Part shown: piece by piece, positions 6,401 to 14,217 of the stretch
How positions within the stretch are numbered: position 1 is the stretch's first letter
Layout of the letters: each line of letters begins with the position of its first letter
From: Patescibacteria group bacterium
GTDB taxonomy: Bacteria > Patescibacteriota > Gracilibacteria > UM-FILTER-43-11
NCBI GenBank assembly: GCA_029260985.1
Contig: JAJDCE010000116.1
Span: 1-23,303 of the forward strand
Direction: 5' to 3'
DNA length: 23,303 nt
The notes under the pieces: generated by a model
Told to the model about the DNA's origin: nothing
The model's database searches: none
Seen by the model: the letters and a program-made list of their open reading frames with translations, nothing else
Program-made: the position numbers and the translations under genes

Positions 6401-7501
6401 TTATTTATTAGGTTGAGACGCAAAATCTTGCGTCTTTACTGTTATTTTTCTTTTTCTTCTTCCAAATAAAATAGATCCGCTTAACCCTACGGCTGAAAAA
6501 GCCAACCATCCAACGAGAGGTCCGTTTTGTGGTTGAGAGGGTAAGCTCGCGAGTGCCCCTGACAATAATGAAGTAAAGGGGTGTGTAGAGCTGAGAGGTT
6601 GGTTGATGATGACTCCTACCTCATTTGAATAATCGCTTTCTTGATTCAAGGCGTCGTAAGCCGTTACCGCAAAATAGTAGGTCTGATTATTAAGGAGTCC
6701 GTCTAAGCGATATGAGCTAAAATCTCCGACGGTTCGCCTTCGGGAATATTGACCACTCACCTGACCGTAATACACATTAAAACCAACTCTTGCAATGTCA
6801 GCAGGATCATCCCAGATGAGATCTACATAACCGCTGCCTGTATTTACTTTTAAGTTGGTTGGCCGAAGCAAAGTTGTACTGGTAACGGGTGTGGTTGGCA
6901 AAGTTGTAATGGGAGTCGTGACAACAGGAGGAGTCGTGACCACTGGAGCTGTCGTTGTCGCTGCGGCTGCATTGGGATTTAGGGTGATCTGGAGAGCATC
7001 AGGCTCATCCGCCAAAATATTTAGCGGGAAGCCTTGATCGATGATGTTTACGCTGGTGTGACCTAATTCGGATACTTGATAATCGTAAAAGCTGATCGTT
7101 GCAGCCACTTTAGCGGTTGCGATCACTTTAAATTTTACGGTCGCGACGGTAGTTTCAGTTTCGTATACCCCACCGGAAATATTAGAACGACCGATTTTAA
7201 CCCGGCCCTCACTCGCACTGATCGTATCTTCTCCCGGAGCGGACAATGTGAATTTGGAGTTGGTGGTTTCAATGCTCTGTGCTTCTAAAGCTAAAGGATC
7301 ATAATCTAACCATGACCTAGTTGAGATGACACTTTCTGCCCCTGGATTCTTGAGAATAATATCTACCGAAAATTCTTCACCACTATTGGCGCTAGAAACG
7401 GTCGATTTGAGCTCAAGATCGGCATCGCTCTGGGCTAGTGCCCATGAGGATCCCAAAATGACGAGGGTTAGAACGATTAGTTTTGTGAATGTCTTTTTCA
7501 T
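6401..7501 (-). CDS. Secreted cohesin-like and fibronectin type III protein, C-terminal anchor
   Basis: A 366-residue protein. Signal peptide 1-23, ending A-L-A-Q. Residues about 25-170 form a cohesin-like beta-sandwich (S-G-E-E-F-S-V-D-I start, S-W-L-D-Y-D-P, G-R-S-N). A Pro/Thr linker with repeated V-T-T-P (about 172-210) follows, then an FN3 domain (about 212-298) and a linker. A TM near 328-348 and a basic R-R-K-R-K tail end it, so it is likely exported and held in the membrane. The cohesin-like domain is homologous to that of the lipoprotein encoded just upstream. The last dozen codons come from repeat copy C, so the original C-terminus was probably shorter. The ATG is preceded by repeat A and an A-rich leader without Shine-Dalgarno. 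Likely role: a receptor for dockerin-bearing products of the same operon (inference). Confidence 0.8.
   Translation of the reverse strand: MKKTFTKLIVLTLVILGSSWALAQSDADLELKSTVSSANSGEEFSVDIILKNPGAESVISTRSWLDYDPLALEAQSIETTNSKFTLSAPGEDTISASEGRVKIGRSNISGGVYETETTVATVKFKVIATAKVAATISFYDYQVSELGHTSVNIIDQGFPLNILADEPDALQITLNPNAAAATTTAPVVTTPPVVTTPITTLPTTPVTSTTLLRPTNLKVNTGSGYVDLIWDDPADIARVGFNVYYGQVSGQYSRRRTVGDFSSYRLDGLLNNQTYYFAVTAYDALNQESDYSNEVGVIINQPLSSTHPFTSLLSGALASLPSQPQNGPLVGWLAFSAVGLSGSILFGRRKRKITVKTQDFASQPNK
6412..6439. repeat. Palindromic hairpin repeat, copy C, inside a coding end
   Basis: Same family: 8-bp arms AGACGCAA/TTGCGTCT around AATC (6416-6435), same flanks and orientation as copy B, and 41 nt from it. 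This copy is translated as about residues 356-362 of the cohesin-FN3 protein. Confidence 0.8.
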
Positions 7502-7514
7502 TTTTGTTTTTTTA

Positions 7515-7542
7515 GTTGAGACGCAAAATTTTGCGTCTTTAC
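7515..7542. repeat. Palindromic hairpin repeat, copy A
   Basis: The perfect 20-bp palindrome AGACGCAAAATTTTGCGTCT (7519-7538), same flanks, stands between the lipoprotein stop and the ATG at 7501. From palindrome arm to start codon it is identical to copy B; only the central 8 bases differ. Confidence 0.85.
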
Positions 7543-7544
7543 TT

Positions 7545-8168
7545 TTATTGGTTTTCCACGATCAAAGTCGGGCTTTCCGGTTGGATCAATATATTATATG
7601 GAGTTCCGTCAATGACTGTGTTCACCGACATATGGCCTGTTAGGTCATCGCGATAATCATAGGCATCGATCATTATTGTTTCTTCGGTGAGCACTTCAAA
7701 TTGGACTTCCGCCATAAGAATAGATTCATCGGTCACTGCTTCAGGATTTGAACGTCCTAGCATCATCAACCCGTTTGTATTGTCAAAAGTGTTGTCGTAC
7801 GGAGCGGGTAAACTAAAGTCAGATTTGTCTGTGTTTAACTCAATCCCCTTCAGCTTAGCGGCGTCAAAACTAAGCCAGCTTTGGACGGAGGTAATGGGTT
7901 TCTTTTCAGGGTTATCCAGCTTAACCATTACTACAAGTTTACCCTCCGACTTTTCAGCTTCCAGCATCAATTTAACTTCCTTTTTAGCGGCTGCCGCCTT
8001 CATCACTAAATCGTTCACTTTTTTAGGGATTTTTGGCCCTGAAGTGATTTCTGTTTTAGTTGTAGCTGTTTCGCCCCCTGAGCTTTTCTCGAGCAGACTA
8101 CACCCAGTTAGGACACTGGTGAGTAAGATAATGACAGCGGTGGCGATGAGAATATATTTAGAATTCAT
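7545..8168 (-). CDS. Lipoprotein with a cohesin-like domain
   Basis: A 207-residue protein. The signal peptide ends in the lipobox L-T-G-C (C23). After a short Ser/Thr-rich, Lys-rich linker, one beta-sandwich (about 65-205) matches the cohesin-like domain of the neighbouring FN3 protein. Shared landmarks: S-V-Q-S-W-L-S-F-D, F-S-L-P-A-P, L-G-R-S-N, Y-D-Y-R-D-D-L-T-G-H and S-V-N-T-V-I-D. It is expected on the outer face of the cytoplasmic membrane, tethered by lipid. It lies 24 nt after the large dockerin protein gene, in the same operon. It may act as a membrane-held cohesin for one of the dockerins; this is inferred from domain pairing. No Shine-Dalgarno. Confidence 0.8.
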   Translation of the reverse strand: MNSKYILIATAVIILLTSVLTGCSLLEKSSGGETATTKTEITSGPKIPKKVNDLVMKAAAAKKEVKLMLEAEKSEGKLVVMVKLDNPEKKPITSVQSWLSFDAAKLKGIELNTDKSDFSLPAPYDNTFDNTNGLMMLGRSNPEAVTDESILMAEVQFEVLTEETIMIDAYDYRDDLTGHMSVNTVIDGTPYNILIQPESPTLIVENQ

Positions 8169-8192
8169 TTAACGAATGTTAATGTGTTTAAT

Positions 8193-11100
8193 TTATTGGC
8201 TGATTGGAGTTGTGACTACGTCTCCCCCTGCAGGAACGGTGGTATGAGGCACTGTGGAATCCGGTTTTGGTGGGATTGGGGATGGTGTTCTAGGGGTTGA
8301 TGCAGCTGGTGCGGAGCTGGCCTGACCACTCAATGCGTCACCAAACACCTTTCCGTAAACCGCGGAGAACATCGTGAAGTCGATAAAGTCTACTTTTCCA
8401 TCTCCATTCAAGTCAGCCTTATTGCTCACGGCTGCTTGTTTTATGGAGCTAATCCTGATGGCTTTAAATACTTTGCTGATCGGCGATTTTAGCTGTGAGC
8501 CGGAGGCTGACGCGATATCACTGATCTGAACGCGGTATTTTTTGGCGTTCTTCTGCTGTGCGGTTTTTATCTCTAAACCGTTACCACCATCTAAGAATTG
8601 AACGGATTTAATCGGCAGAATGGCGGTTGGATTATCGGCTTCAAAAATTTTGATGTCGAAATCCCCTACTGCTTTTGTTGTGGTTCCGACTTTTACACTT
8701 GAAGGTCGCAAATCGTTCTGGAATTCAATTTCAACCGTTTCGGTGTCAGTGGCTGAAATGTAATGAACCACTGGAGCTTTCGTGCTGGCTTCGTAGCCGC
8801 TGAAGAAGGCTCGGTTTGATTTTGGTGCAAGATTGATTCCGCTTGCATCGGCTAATCGGCTGCCCGCTGTTAACACGTACTCGTTGCCTGACGTGAGTGA
8901 ATCGGTGGTTAGCGTTACCACTGTGCCAGTGGCGTTGATACTAGCGCCAAGCACATTTACGGTTTTACTGATGTCTGTTTTCTCTGTAATGGTAAAATCG
9001 GATCCACTTGATGATAGAGCAAGGGCAGACATTTCTTCACTGAAGAGTGCTTCGAGCTTGCCAGGAGCTGTTGGTACAGCCGCCAGCATTTGAGGAGCGG
9101 TTTTGTCAGCGACATAAGTCTGACTGTCACTCACAATCACATCAATTTGTCCCCGAGTGACTTTATTGCGTTTGTCAGTGGCAATTATTTCAACAACATA
9201 TGGGGTTGAACTGGCAGGAGTATTTTCTGAAATGGTGACGCCGGATAGCACAAACCACTGGCCATCGCGACCTTCTTTAAAGCTTGGCTGCATGCAGACA
9301 ATTGTCTGAGAATTGGTTGGGCAGCTACCAGCGCTTGAAACGGTGGTTGCCGGAACAGATGCCGGAGCTGTCTGGCCGAAATCCGGAGGAGTGGCAAGGC
9401 CGACTTGTCCTATTTTTGAAAGATTGGCGACCACTGAATCCAGATCATCGTCATCGTCTCGGACGAAAGCGTAAAGCGTGATGCTGGTTTTACCATCGTT
9501 GATCGCTACTTTTGGATTGGTGTAAGACTTTTTTGAAAGTACGAGTGGTGCATCGCCCACTGTATCTTTGTAAGTGACGTCCAATTGAAGAATCAGACTT
9601 CCTTTTCCGCCGTTTTTATCCACTGCAACCACTTCGATTTCATGAACTCCTTGAGGAGCGGTGGTTGGAACAGTGAGATCTGCAGATGCAAATAGAGCTG
9701 ACTTTGCACTATCAGTTGCATTCGGATCTTTTAGTAACGTTACAGGTTTAATACCAATCGTGCTCATGTAGGCAGTAACACTGTCGACATCACTCACTCC
9801 ATCCTGATCCGTGACCATCGCATTGATTGAGAAAGTTGTTTTCCCGTCTTTTGGAATTGATTTGGTTGGTGATATATAGGTATTTTTACTGTCTAGTGTT
9901 GGACCGGTTATGCTTTGAGAAACAGTAAGTGTGATTTTTCCGGTGGCTGTTTCGCCTGTTGCATCTGAGGCAGTGACCGTGATTTCATAGTTACCATCTT
10001 TTGTTGTGGTTGGAACCGTGAATTCAGTAGATTCAAACCATCCGGTGATCTGCTCATTGGCCTGACCTGCAACCGCGAGGTCTTTCAAGGTTACAAATCC
10101 AGCGCCGATTGGCCCAAGGTCAGCGACCACAGACTTAATGGTGTCAGCGCCATCCTGGTCACTTACTTTGGCAGAGATTTTGATTTTGGTTTTTCCATCG
10201 GGTGCGATCGTCGCGGGGCTTGAGTATACCTGGTCGACCGTTGGCGCCACGGATTTAAGAATGTCTTTTGTGACAGTGATTTCAACTGTACCTTTGGCAA
10301 TCTCTGACCCCTTTCTGACTTCAACTGGTAATTTATAAGCTTCGGCCTGAGTGGCTGTTTTGTCGCTGACTGTTGATTTAAAAGTGTAGAATTGTTTTCC
10401 TTTTTGCTGAAGGCCGGTGTCTTTTGTCATTTCCTGAGCTCTGCTTCCGCCAATTTGTTCCAGGTCGATGGTGACGCTATCGATATTGGCAATGCCGATT
10501 GGATCTTCGACCAGTACCCAGAATGTTACTTCTGTTTTGCCATCAGGATTCACTTTGTTTGGAATGGCCTTGGAATCTTCAGATACAATCTTCATCTGGA
10601 TGGCTGGCGCTGAAACGGTAAGCGCATCTTTTAAGGTTTTAGTTTCGTTGGCTTTATTCAGAAGTGTAATGTCATAAGCCCCTTCCTTGAAATCTTTTAG
10701 GACGGAAAAGGTCAATGTCCCAGCGCTTTGCTGAGTAATAGTGGCTTCTGTGGAACCGATGCGGACTTTATCGACTGTGTCTAAGTTTGAACCTACTGCG
10801 ATCACGGCTCGGTCCTGGTCGTTGATCACTGATTTTGGATTTAGGCTGGTTACGGTCATTGCCGGAACTGTGTAACCGAGGAAGCTTCTGTAGCTGTTGT
10901 TGATAACAGGCAAATCGGTAATATCCTGTACCTTACTAAAGTTTACAAAATAAATCTTATCGGTGGTTTGCTGAGCGGTTTCAATTTCTATGATTGAACC
11001 ATTCACAAGCGTTGCCCTGGTGACGGTAAGAGCCGTTCCGCTGATATCTTTGATTACAACATTAACCGGAGTAACTGTTTCCGCTTTAAGTTGCGAACTA

Positions 11101-12188
11101 AATGAAATATCAACTTCTGTTCCTGATTTCACGGTAATTGTATTTACGATCACATTACTATTCGCAATGCCGTCTAAGGCCTTATAGCCATCGAATAATG
11201 CACTAGGATAATTGGTATCCATTCCTCCTTTCACATTCCCAGTGACCCCAACCCCACTCACTGTGACCGCGTAAGCGTCACCAGCGGTTTGAGATGAAGT
11301 AGTAATAATGACTGTCTTTTGGTCATATCCGTTAAATGTAGTGTGTCCAAATCCGCTTTCAACTGTCGAAGCTGTTAGGCCATTAAAAGCATAATTAGCG
11401 GTTGTTCCAATGTTAGACAAGAAATCATTAAAGGTAACTGCTACATGAGTTGCATCCAAAGATTCAGCCCGCATAACCCTTAAATTACTTTGGCTTTTTA
11501 AATTGAATTTACCGGCTGCAATAGAGGTGTATGTAGTGCTTGCACTATAGGCGCCTGCCACTTCTTTGATGAGTGCAACATCCTGAACGGTCATTGCCAC
11601 AGAGCTGCCAGAGGTTCCATCGATGTCTAACGCTAGCTTCACTAAAGTCTGCTCATCGGCAGTTACCGATGCTGGCGTACTTGAGAAGAAAGATACTTTA
11701 ACCTCTCCAGGAGTTGAAGCGTCTACTGATTTCAAATCAGCCGCCTTAAATAAGGTGTCTGTGTCGAATACGATTGAATCCTGTTTGAATGTTAGGACAT
11801 CTGTAGGGGTGTATTTTAGAGTGAATTCCATACTGACCAAATTTTCAGCTGGTGCAGAATTTTTGGTTTTAATTGAAATCTTTCCTGAATCTTTAGCACT
11901 CGCATCGTACTCCGGTATATATAGGTGTGTGGTGGATGGCACGGTAGGCTGAACGGTACTTTCGGTGACGGCGGCGCGGAAGAGCTGAGGATTTTGATAA
12001 CCGTAGTAACCAGCAACTCCAAGTGCCGCAAATGCCAATAGGAAAAAGAAGGTTTTTAATCCTTTTTTCTTTGGTGGCTCCATTGTGGCTCCATTGTGGC
12101 TCGCTACCTCGCCTTGCGACTGCACCGGAGGAGTTGCAATGGGTGTTGCCTGGTTAGTTTCCGTTGAATTTAGATTTTCGTTTTCCAT
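8193..12188 (-). CDS. Giant surface protein: TM, cohesin-like, TIG, Ig-like repeats, half dockerin
   Basis: A 1331-residue protein. A cytoplasmic N-terminus of about 45 residues ends in P-P-K-K-K; then a TM (about 46-63) and the juxtamembrane Y-x-N-P-x-L-F-x-A-A-x-T shared with the next surface protein. Then: cohesin-like domain (about 85-235), an Ig-like pair resembling Big_5 (about 235-435), a TIG-like domain (about 440-525) and four tandem units of roughly 110 residues. Each unit carries a D-G-K-T strand followed by D-x-D-G...D-S-V-x-A-x-L-x-x-I-G (near 556, 663, 776 and 893). Two more Ig-like domains follow (about 1040-1255). Near 1259-1272 lies one dockerin calcium loop (D-L-N-G-D-G-K-V-D-F-I-D), then a Pro-rich tail. 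Asp-rich loops suggest calcium binding. A normal dockerin has two loops. Likely an extended surface stalk or adhesin. Confidence 0.8.
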   Translation of the reverse strand: MENENLNSTETNQATPIATPPVQSQGEVASHNGATMEPPKKKGLKTFFFLLAFAALGVAGYYGYQNPQLFRAAVTESTVQPTVPSTTHLYIPEYDASAKDSGKISIKTKNSAPAENLVSMEFTLKYTPTDVLTFKQDSIVFDTDTLFKAADLKSVDASTPGEVKVSFFSSTPASVTADEQTLVKLALDIDGTSGSSVAMTVQDVALIKEVAGAYSASTTYTSIAAGKFNLKSQSNLRVMRAESLDATHVAVTFNDFLSNIGTTANYAFNGLTASTVESGFGHTTFNGYDQKTVIITTSSQTAGDAYAVTVSGVGVTGNVKGGMDTNYPSALFDGYKALDGIANSNVIVNTITVKSGTEVDISFSSQLKAETVTPVNVVIKDISGTALTVTRATLVNGSIIEIETAQQTTDKIYFVNFSKVQDITDLPVINNSYRSFLGYTVPAMTVTSLNPKSVINDQDRAVIAVGSNLDTVDKVRIGSTEATITQQSAGTLTFSVLKDFKEGAYDITLLNKANETKTLKDALTVSAPAIQMKIVSEDSKAIPNKVNPDGKTEVTFWVLVEDPIGIANIDSVTIDLEQIGGSRAQEMTKDTGLQQKGKQFYTFKSTVSDKTATQAEAYKLPVEVRKGSEIAKGTVEITVTKDILKSVAPTVDQVYSSPATIAPDGKTKIKISAKVSDQDGADTIKSVVADLGPIGAGFVTLKDLAVAGQANEQITGWFESTEFTVPTTTKDGNYEITVTASDATGETATGKITLTVSQSITGPTLDSKNTYISPTKSIPKDGKTTFSINAMVTDQDGVSDVDSVTAYMSTIGIKPVTLLKDPNATDSAKSALFASADLTVPTTAPQGVHEIEVVAVDKNGGKGSLILQLDVTYKDTVGDAPLVLSKKSYTNPKVAINDGKTSITLYAFVRDDDDDLDSVVANLSKIGQVGLATPPDFGQTAPASVPATTVSSAGSCPTNSQTIVCMQPSFKEGRDGQWFVLSGVTISENTPASSTPYVVEIIATDKRNKVTRGQIDVIVSDSQTYVADKTAPQMLAAVPTAPGKLEALFSEEMSALALSSSGSDFTITEKTDISKTVNVLGASINATGTVVTLTTDSLTSGNEYVLTAGSRLADASGINLAPKSNRAFFSGYEASTKAPVVHYISATDTETVEIEFQNDLRPSSVKVGTTTKAVGDFDIKIFEADNPTAILPIKSVQFLDGGNGLEIKTAQQKNAKKYRVQISDIASASGSQLKSPISKVFKAIRISSIKQAAVSNKADLNGDGKVDFIDFTMFSAVYGKVFGDALSGQASSAPAASTPRTPSPIPPKPDSTVPHTTVPAGGDVVTTPISQ
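12074..12102. repeat. 11-bp tandem repeat in the N-terminal coding part of the giant surface protein
   Basis: The unit GTGGCTCCATT (plus strand) occurs twice in full and once as 7 bases. Since 11 is not a multiple of three, gain or loss of a unit would shift the frame before the TM. Each full unit carries an ATG on the coding strand; the ATG at residue 36 is in frame and could restart translation just before the TM. Confidence 0.7.
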
Positions 12189-12218
12189 TTTAAATGAGGT
12201 TGGTATGAAGTTTATTTT

Positions 12219-14192
12219 TTAGAGTTTGTTAAACAAAGAAATCACATCAAGCATGGTTACTTTGCCGTCGTTATTGAGATCGGCTGCCTGAAGTTGAGCT
12301 TGAGTTGGATTTGAAAGACTTCCATTGGAAATCTGAAAAGCAGTGATCACATCCAGCATGGATATTTTTCCGTCTCCGTTCACATCCCCACTTGCCACTG
12401 AGCCGATGCTAACAGCAAGAATACCAGCTGTAACACGTCCGGATGTATCAGTGATTTCGATCACCAATTTATAGTCTCCATCGGTTAGGTTTGCGTCCTG
12501 TGGGATTTCAACCGGGATTGAATAGATTTTATAGTTTTCTGAGGTGGTTCCATCACTCCCCGTTTGCGTACCGCTGTCGCTCGTCTTCACTTCTGTTTTA
12601 AATGGAGTGGCGGTGAACCAGGCTGCCGTTGTGTCGGCGTTAATAGCTGCGTAGGTAGCGCCTGTGCTTCGGACTACTGAAGAACTGATGTCTTTAATGT
12701 CGTTGATTTTTTCGGTGTCGATCACTTTTATGTTCAAGTTCACACGACCACCTCGCTCAACTAATTTGGTGCCGATGCGCCTAACGTATTCGATTAATGG
12801 AGCAGATTGAACTTCGACCGTGAGCTGATTACTATCTATAGAAGTACCTGTTGATTTTGCAATCTGAGCATAAAGTGGGGTCAGCCCGCTTTTATCTCCT
12901 TTCTCCAGCAACCCTCCTTTAAGCGCTGTATCACTTAAGCGGTTCATAGGCTGAGGCTTCCATTGAACATTGTTGTAATTAAGGTCCAGCATTGAAGCTT
13001 CTGCATCACTATTTTTCGCTAGAATTTGGAGTTTATAGCTGCTATTCGGATGAAGCTTAATGGTGTAATTCATTCCTGGAACAATTACTACGTCTCCCGA
13101 AGTGGTGGTGACTGGATCAAGAGTGCTGTCAAGGTTAGCACTTGCAGCCTCTAATTTCAAAAGACCAGATACACCCGCCACCTTACTCACGTTCACTGCT
13201 GGTATAACTTCCAGTAATGGTTTTAAGTTATCCGTGATTGAATCGATTTTTTCGGCGTTGGTGGTTCCGCTAGATGAAACCGGAATCGTAATATCTACCC
13301 CTTCCAATGAAATCTTCTTACCTGAAGCAGTCGTAGAATTGATGAAGACATAGGCAGATGAGTAAGCCTGATCTTTTTCTGCGTCGGTTAACTTACTAAT
13401 GGATTCTGGATTTAATGTTAGAACTAAGCTAGCCACATTGCCGAGAGCTGTTTTCTTACAACTTGGATAACCAGTATAACCACTGGCTTCATCGCAAACA
13501 TTACAACGGGCACCAAAATAACCTGGATCACAAACACAAGCATTGTCTTTTTTGAATCCGTAAGTACCACAATCTAAATTGGGAGTTGTTTGTACAGCAC
13601 CTATGGTTATTTTACCGTCTGTGAAGGTTGGGATTCGGTCAGCTGTGTCAGCTTCTTCCTTTATTACTGAATCGCCAACTCCTTTTTCTGTGGTTAGCAC
13701 CACGGTGTTTCCGTCGGCAAGACTAGAATCTAATGTTACAAGCACGCGGAAAAGCACATCATTATCCAGTGCATCCAGTTTTGTTGTGAATGTGCCACAA
13801 TCAACTACGATTTCACCTTGGGTAATATCTTTTATTGTCGTGCATGATTCATTTTTCAAAAGGTCTTGAGAAGTGTCTGCGCTTGCAAAGACGAGCTGAC
13901 TGGTTGGAGCTGAAAGGGTTACTTTTAATTTTTCCATTTTTGTCATCGCCTTCCCTACCCTTACTTCAATGTAATCACTTTCACCTGCTGCCCCTTTGTA
14001 ATCGGTTGGAATGTACAGATCGGTTGTTACCGTGGAGCTTGCACCACCTGTGATGGCCGCCTGAAAAAGCGTTGGGTTAGTGTAAGCCAGATAACTGACT
14101 ATCGAAAGTCCTATTGCGACGATGGCGAACAGGGTATTTCGCATGAAGTGATGCGCTTTTTTATGTTCTTCGGTTAGATGTGAAGTATCCAT
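12219..14192 (-). CDS. Membrane-anchored cohesin-like protein with EGF-like insert and full C-terminal dockerin
   Basis: A 657-residue protein. A His/Lys-rich cytoplasmic start (about 1-18) is followed by a TM (about 19-37) and a Y-x-N-P-x-L-F-x-A-A-I-T juxtamembrane motif shared with the giant protein. Residues about 55-205 form a cohesin-like domain. A Cys-rich EGF-like segment (about 209-248) contains C-V-C-D-P-G-Y-F-G-A-R-C. The middle is beta-rich and Ig-like. The C-terminal 60 residues are a two-loop type I-like dockerin: D-V-N-G-D-G-K-I-S-M-L-D and D-L-N-N-D-G-K-V-T-M-L-D, with calcium ligands at 1, 3, 5, 9 and 12. Having both partner types in one chain would allow chain-like assembly (inference). 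Second gene of the operon, 25 nt after the insertase; no Shine-Dalgarno. Confidence 0.8.
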   Translation of the reverse strand: MDTSHLTEEHKKAHHFMRNTLFAIVAIGLSIVSYLAYTNPTLFQAAITGGASSTVTTDLYIPTDYKGAAGESDYIEVRVGKAMTKMEKLKVTLSAPTSQLVFASADTSQDLLKNESCTTIKDITQGEIVVDCGTFTTKLDALDNDVLFRVLVTLDSSLADGNTVVLTTEKGVGDSVIKEEADTADRIPTFTDGKITIGAVQTTPNLDCGTYGFKKDNACVCDPGYFGARCNVCDEASGYTGYPSCKKTALGNVASLVLTLNPESISKLTDAEKDQAYSSAYVFINSTTASGKKISLEGVDITIPVSSSGTTNAEKIDSITDNLKPLLEVIPAVNVSKVAGVSGLLKLEAASANLDSTLDPVTTTSGDVVIVPGMNYTIKLHPNSSYKLQILAKNSDAEASMLDLNYNNVQWKPQPMNRLSDTALKGGLLEKGDKSGLTPLYAQIAKSTGTSIDSNQLTVEVQSAPLIEYVRRIGTKLVERGGRVNLNIKVIDTEKINDIKDISSSVVRSTGATYAAINADTTAAWFTATPFKTEVKTSDSGTQTGSDGTTSENYKIYSIPVEIPQDANLTDGDYKLVIEITDTSGRVTAGILAVSIGSVASGDVNGDGKISMLDVITAFQISNGSLSNPTQAQLQAADLNNDGKVTMLDVISLFNKL

Positions 14193-14217
14193 TTTTTTGG
14201 ATTTAAGAGTTTAGGTT

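Noticed and set aside
6358..6423. Longer N-terminus for the TPETG-tailed protein (start at 6423)
   Set aside because: The extra 22 codons consist of palindromic repeat sequence; the ATG at 6357 has the same leader as the homologous arrangement at 7501.
6371..7542. CRISPR-like repeats
   Set aside because: The three palindromic repeats have no regular spacers and are tied to gene starts and ends; there are no cas genes.
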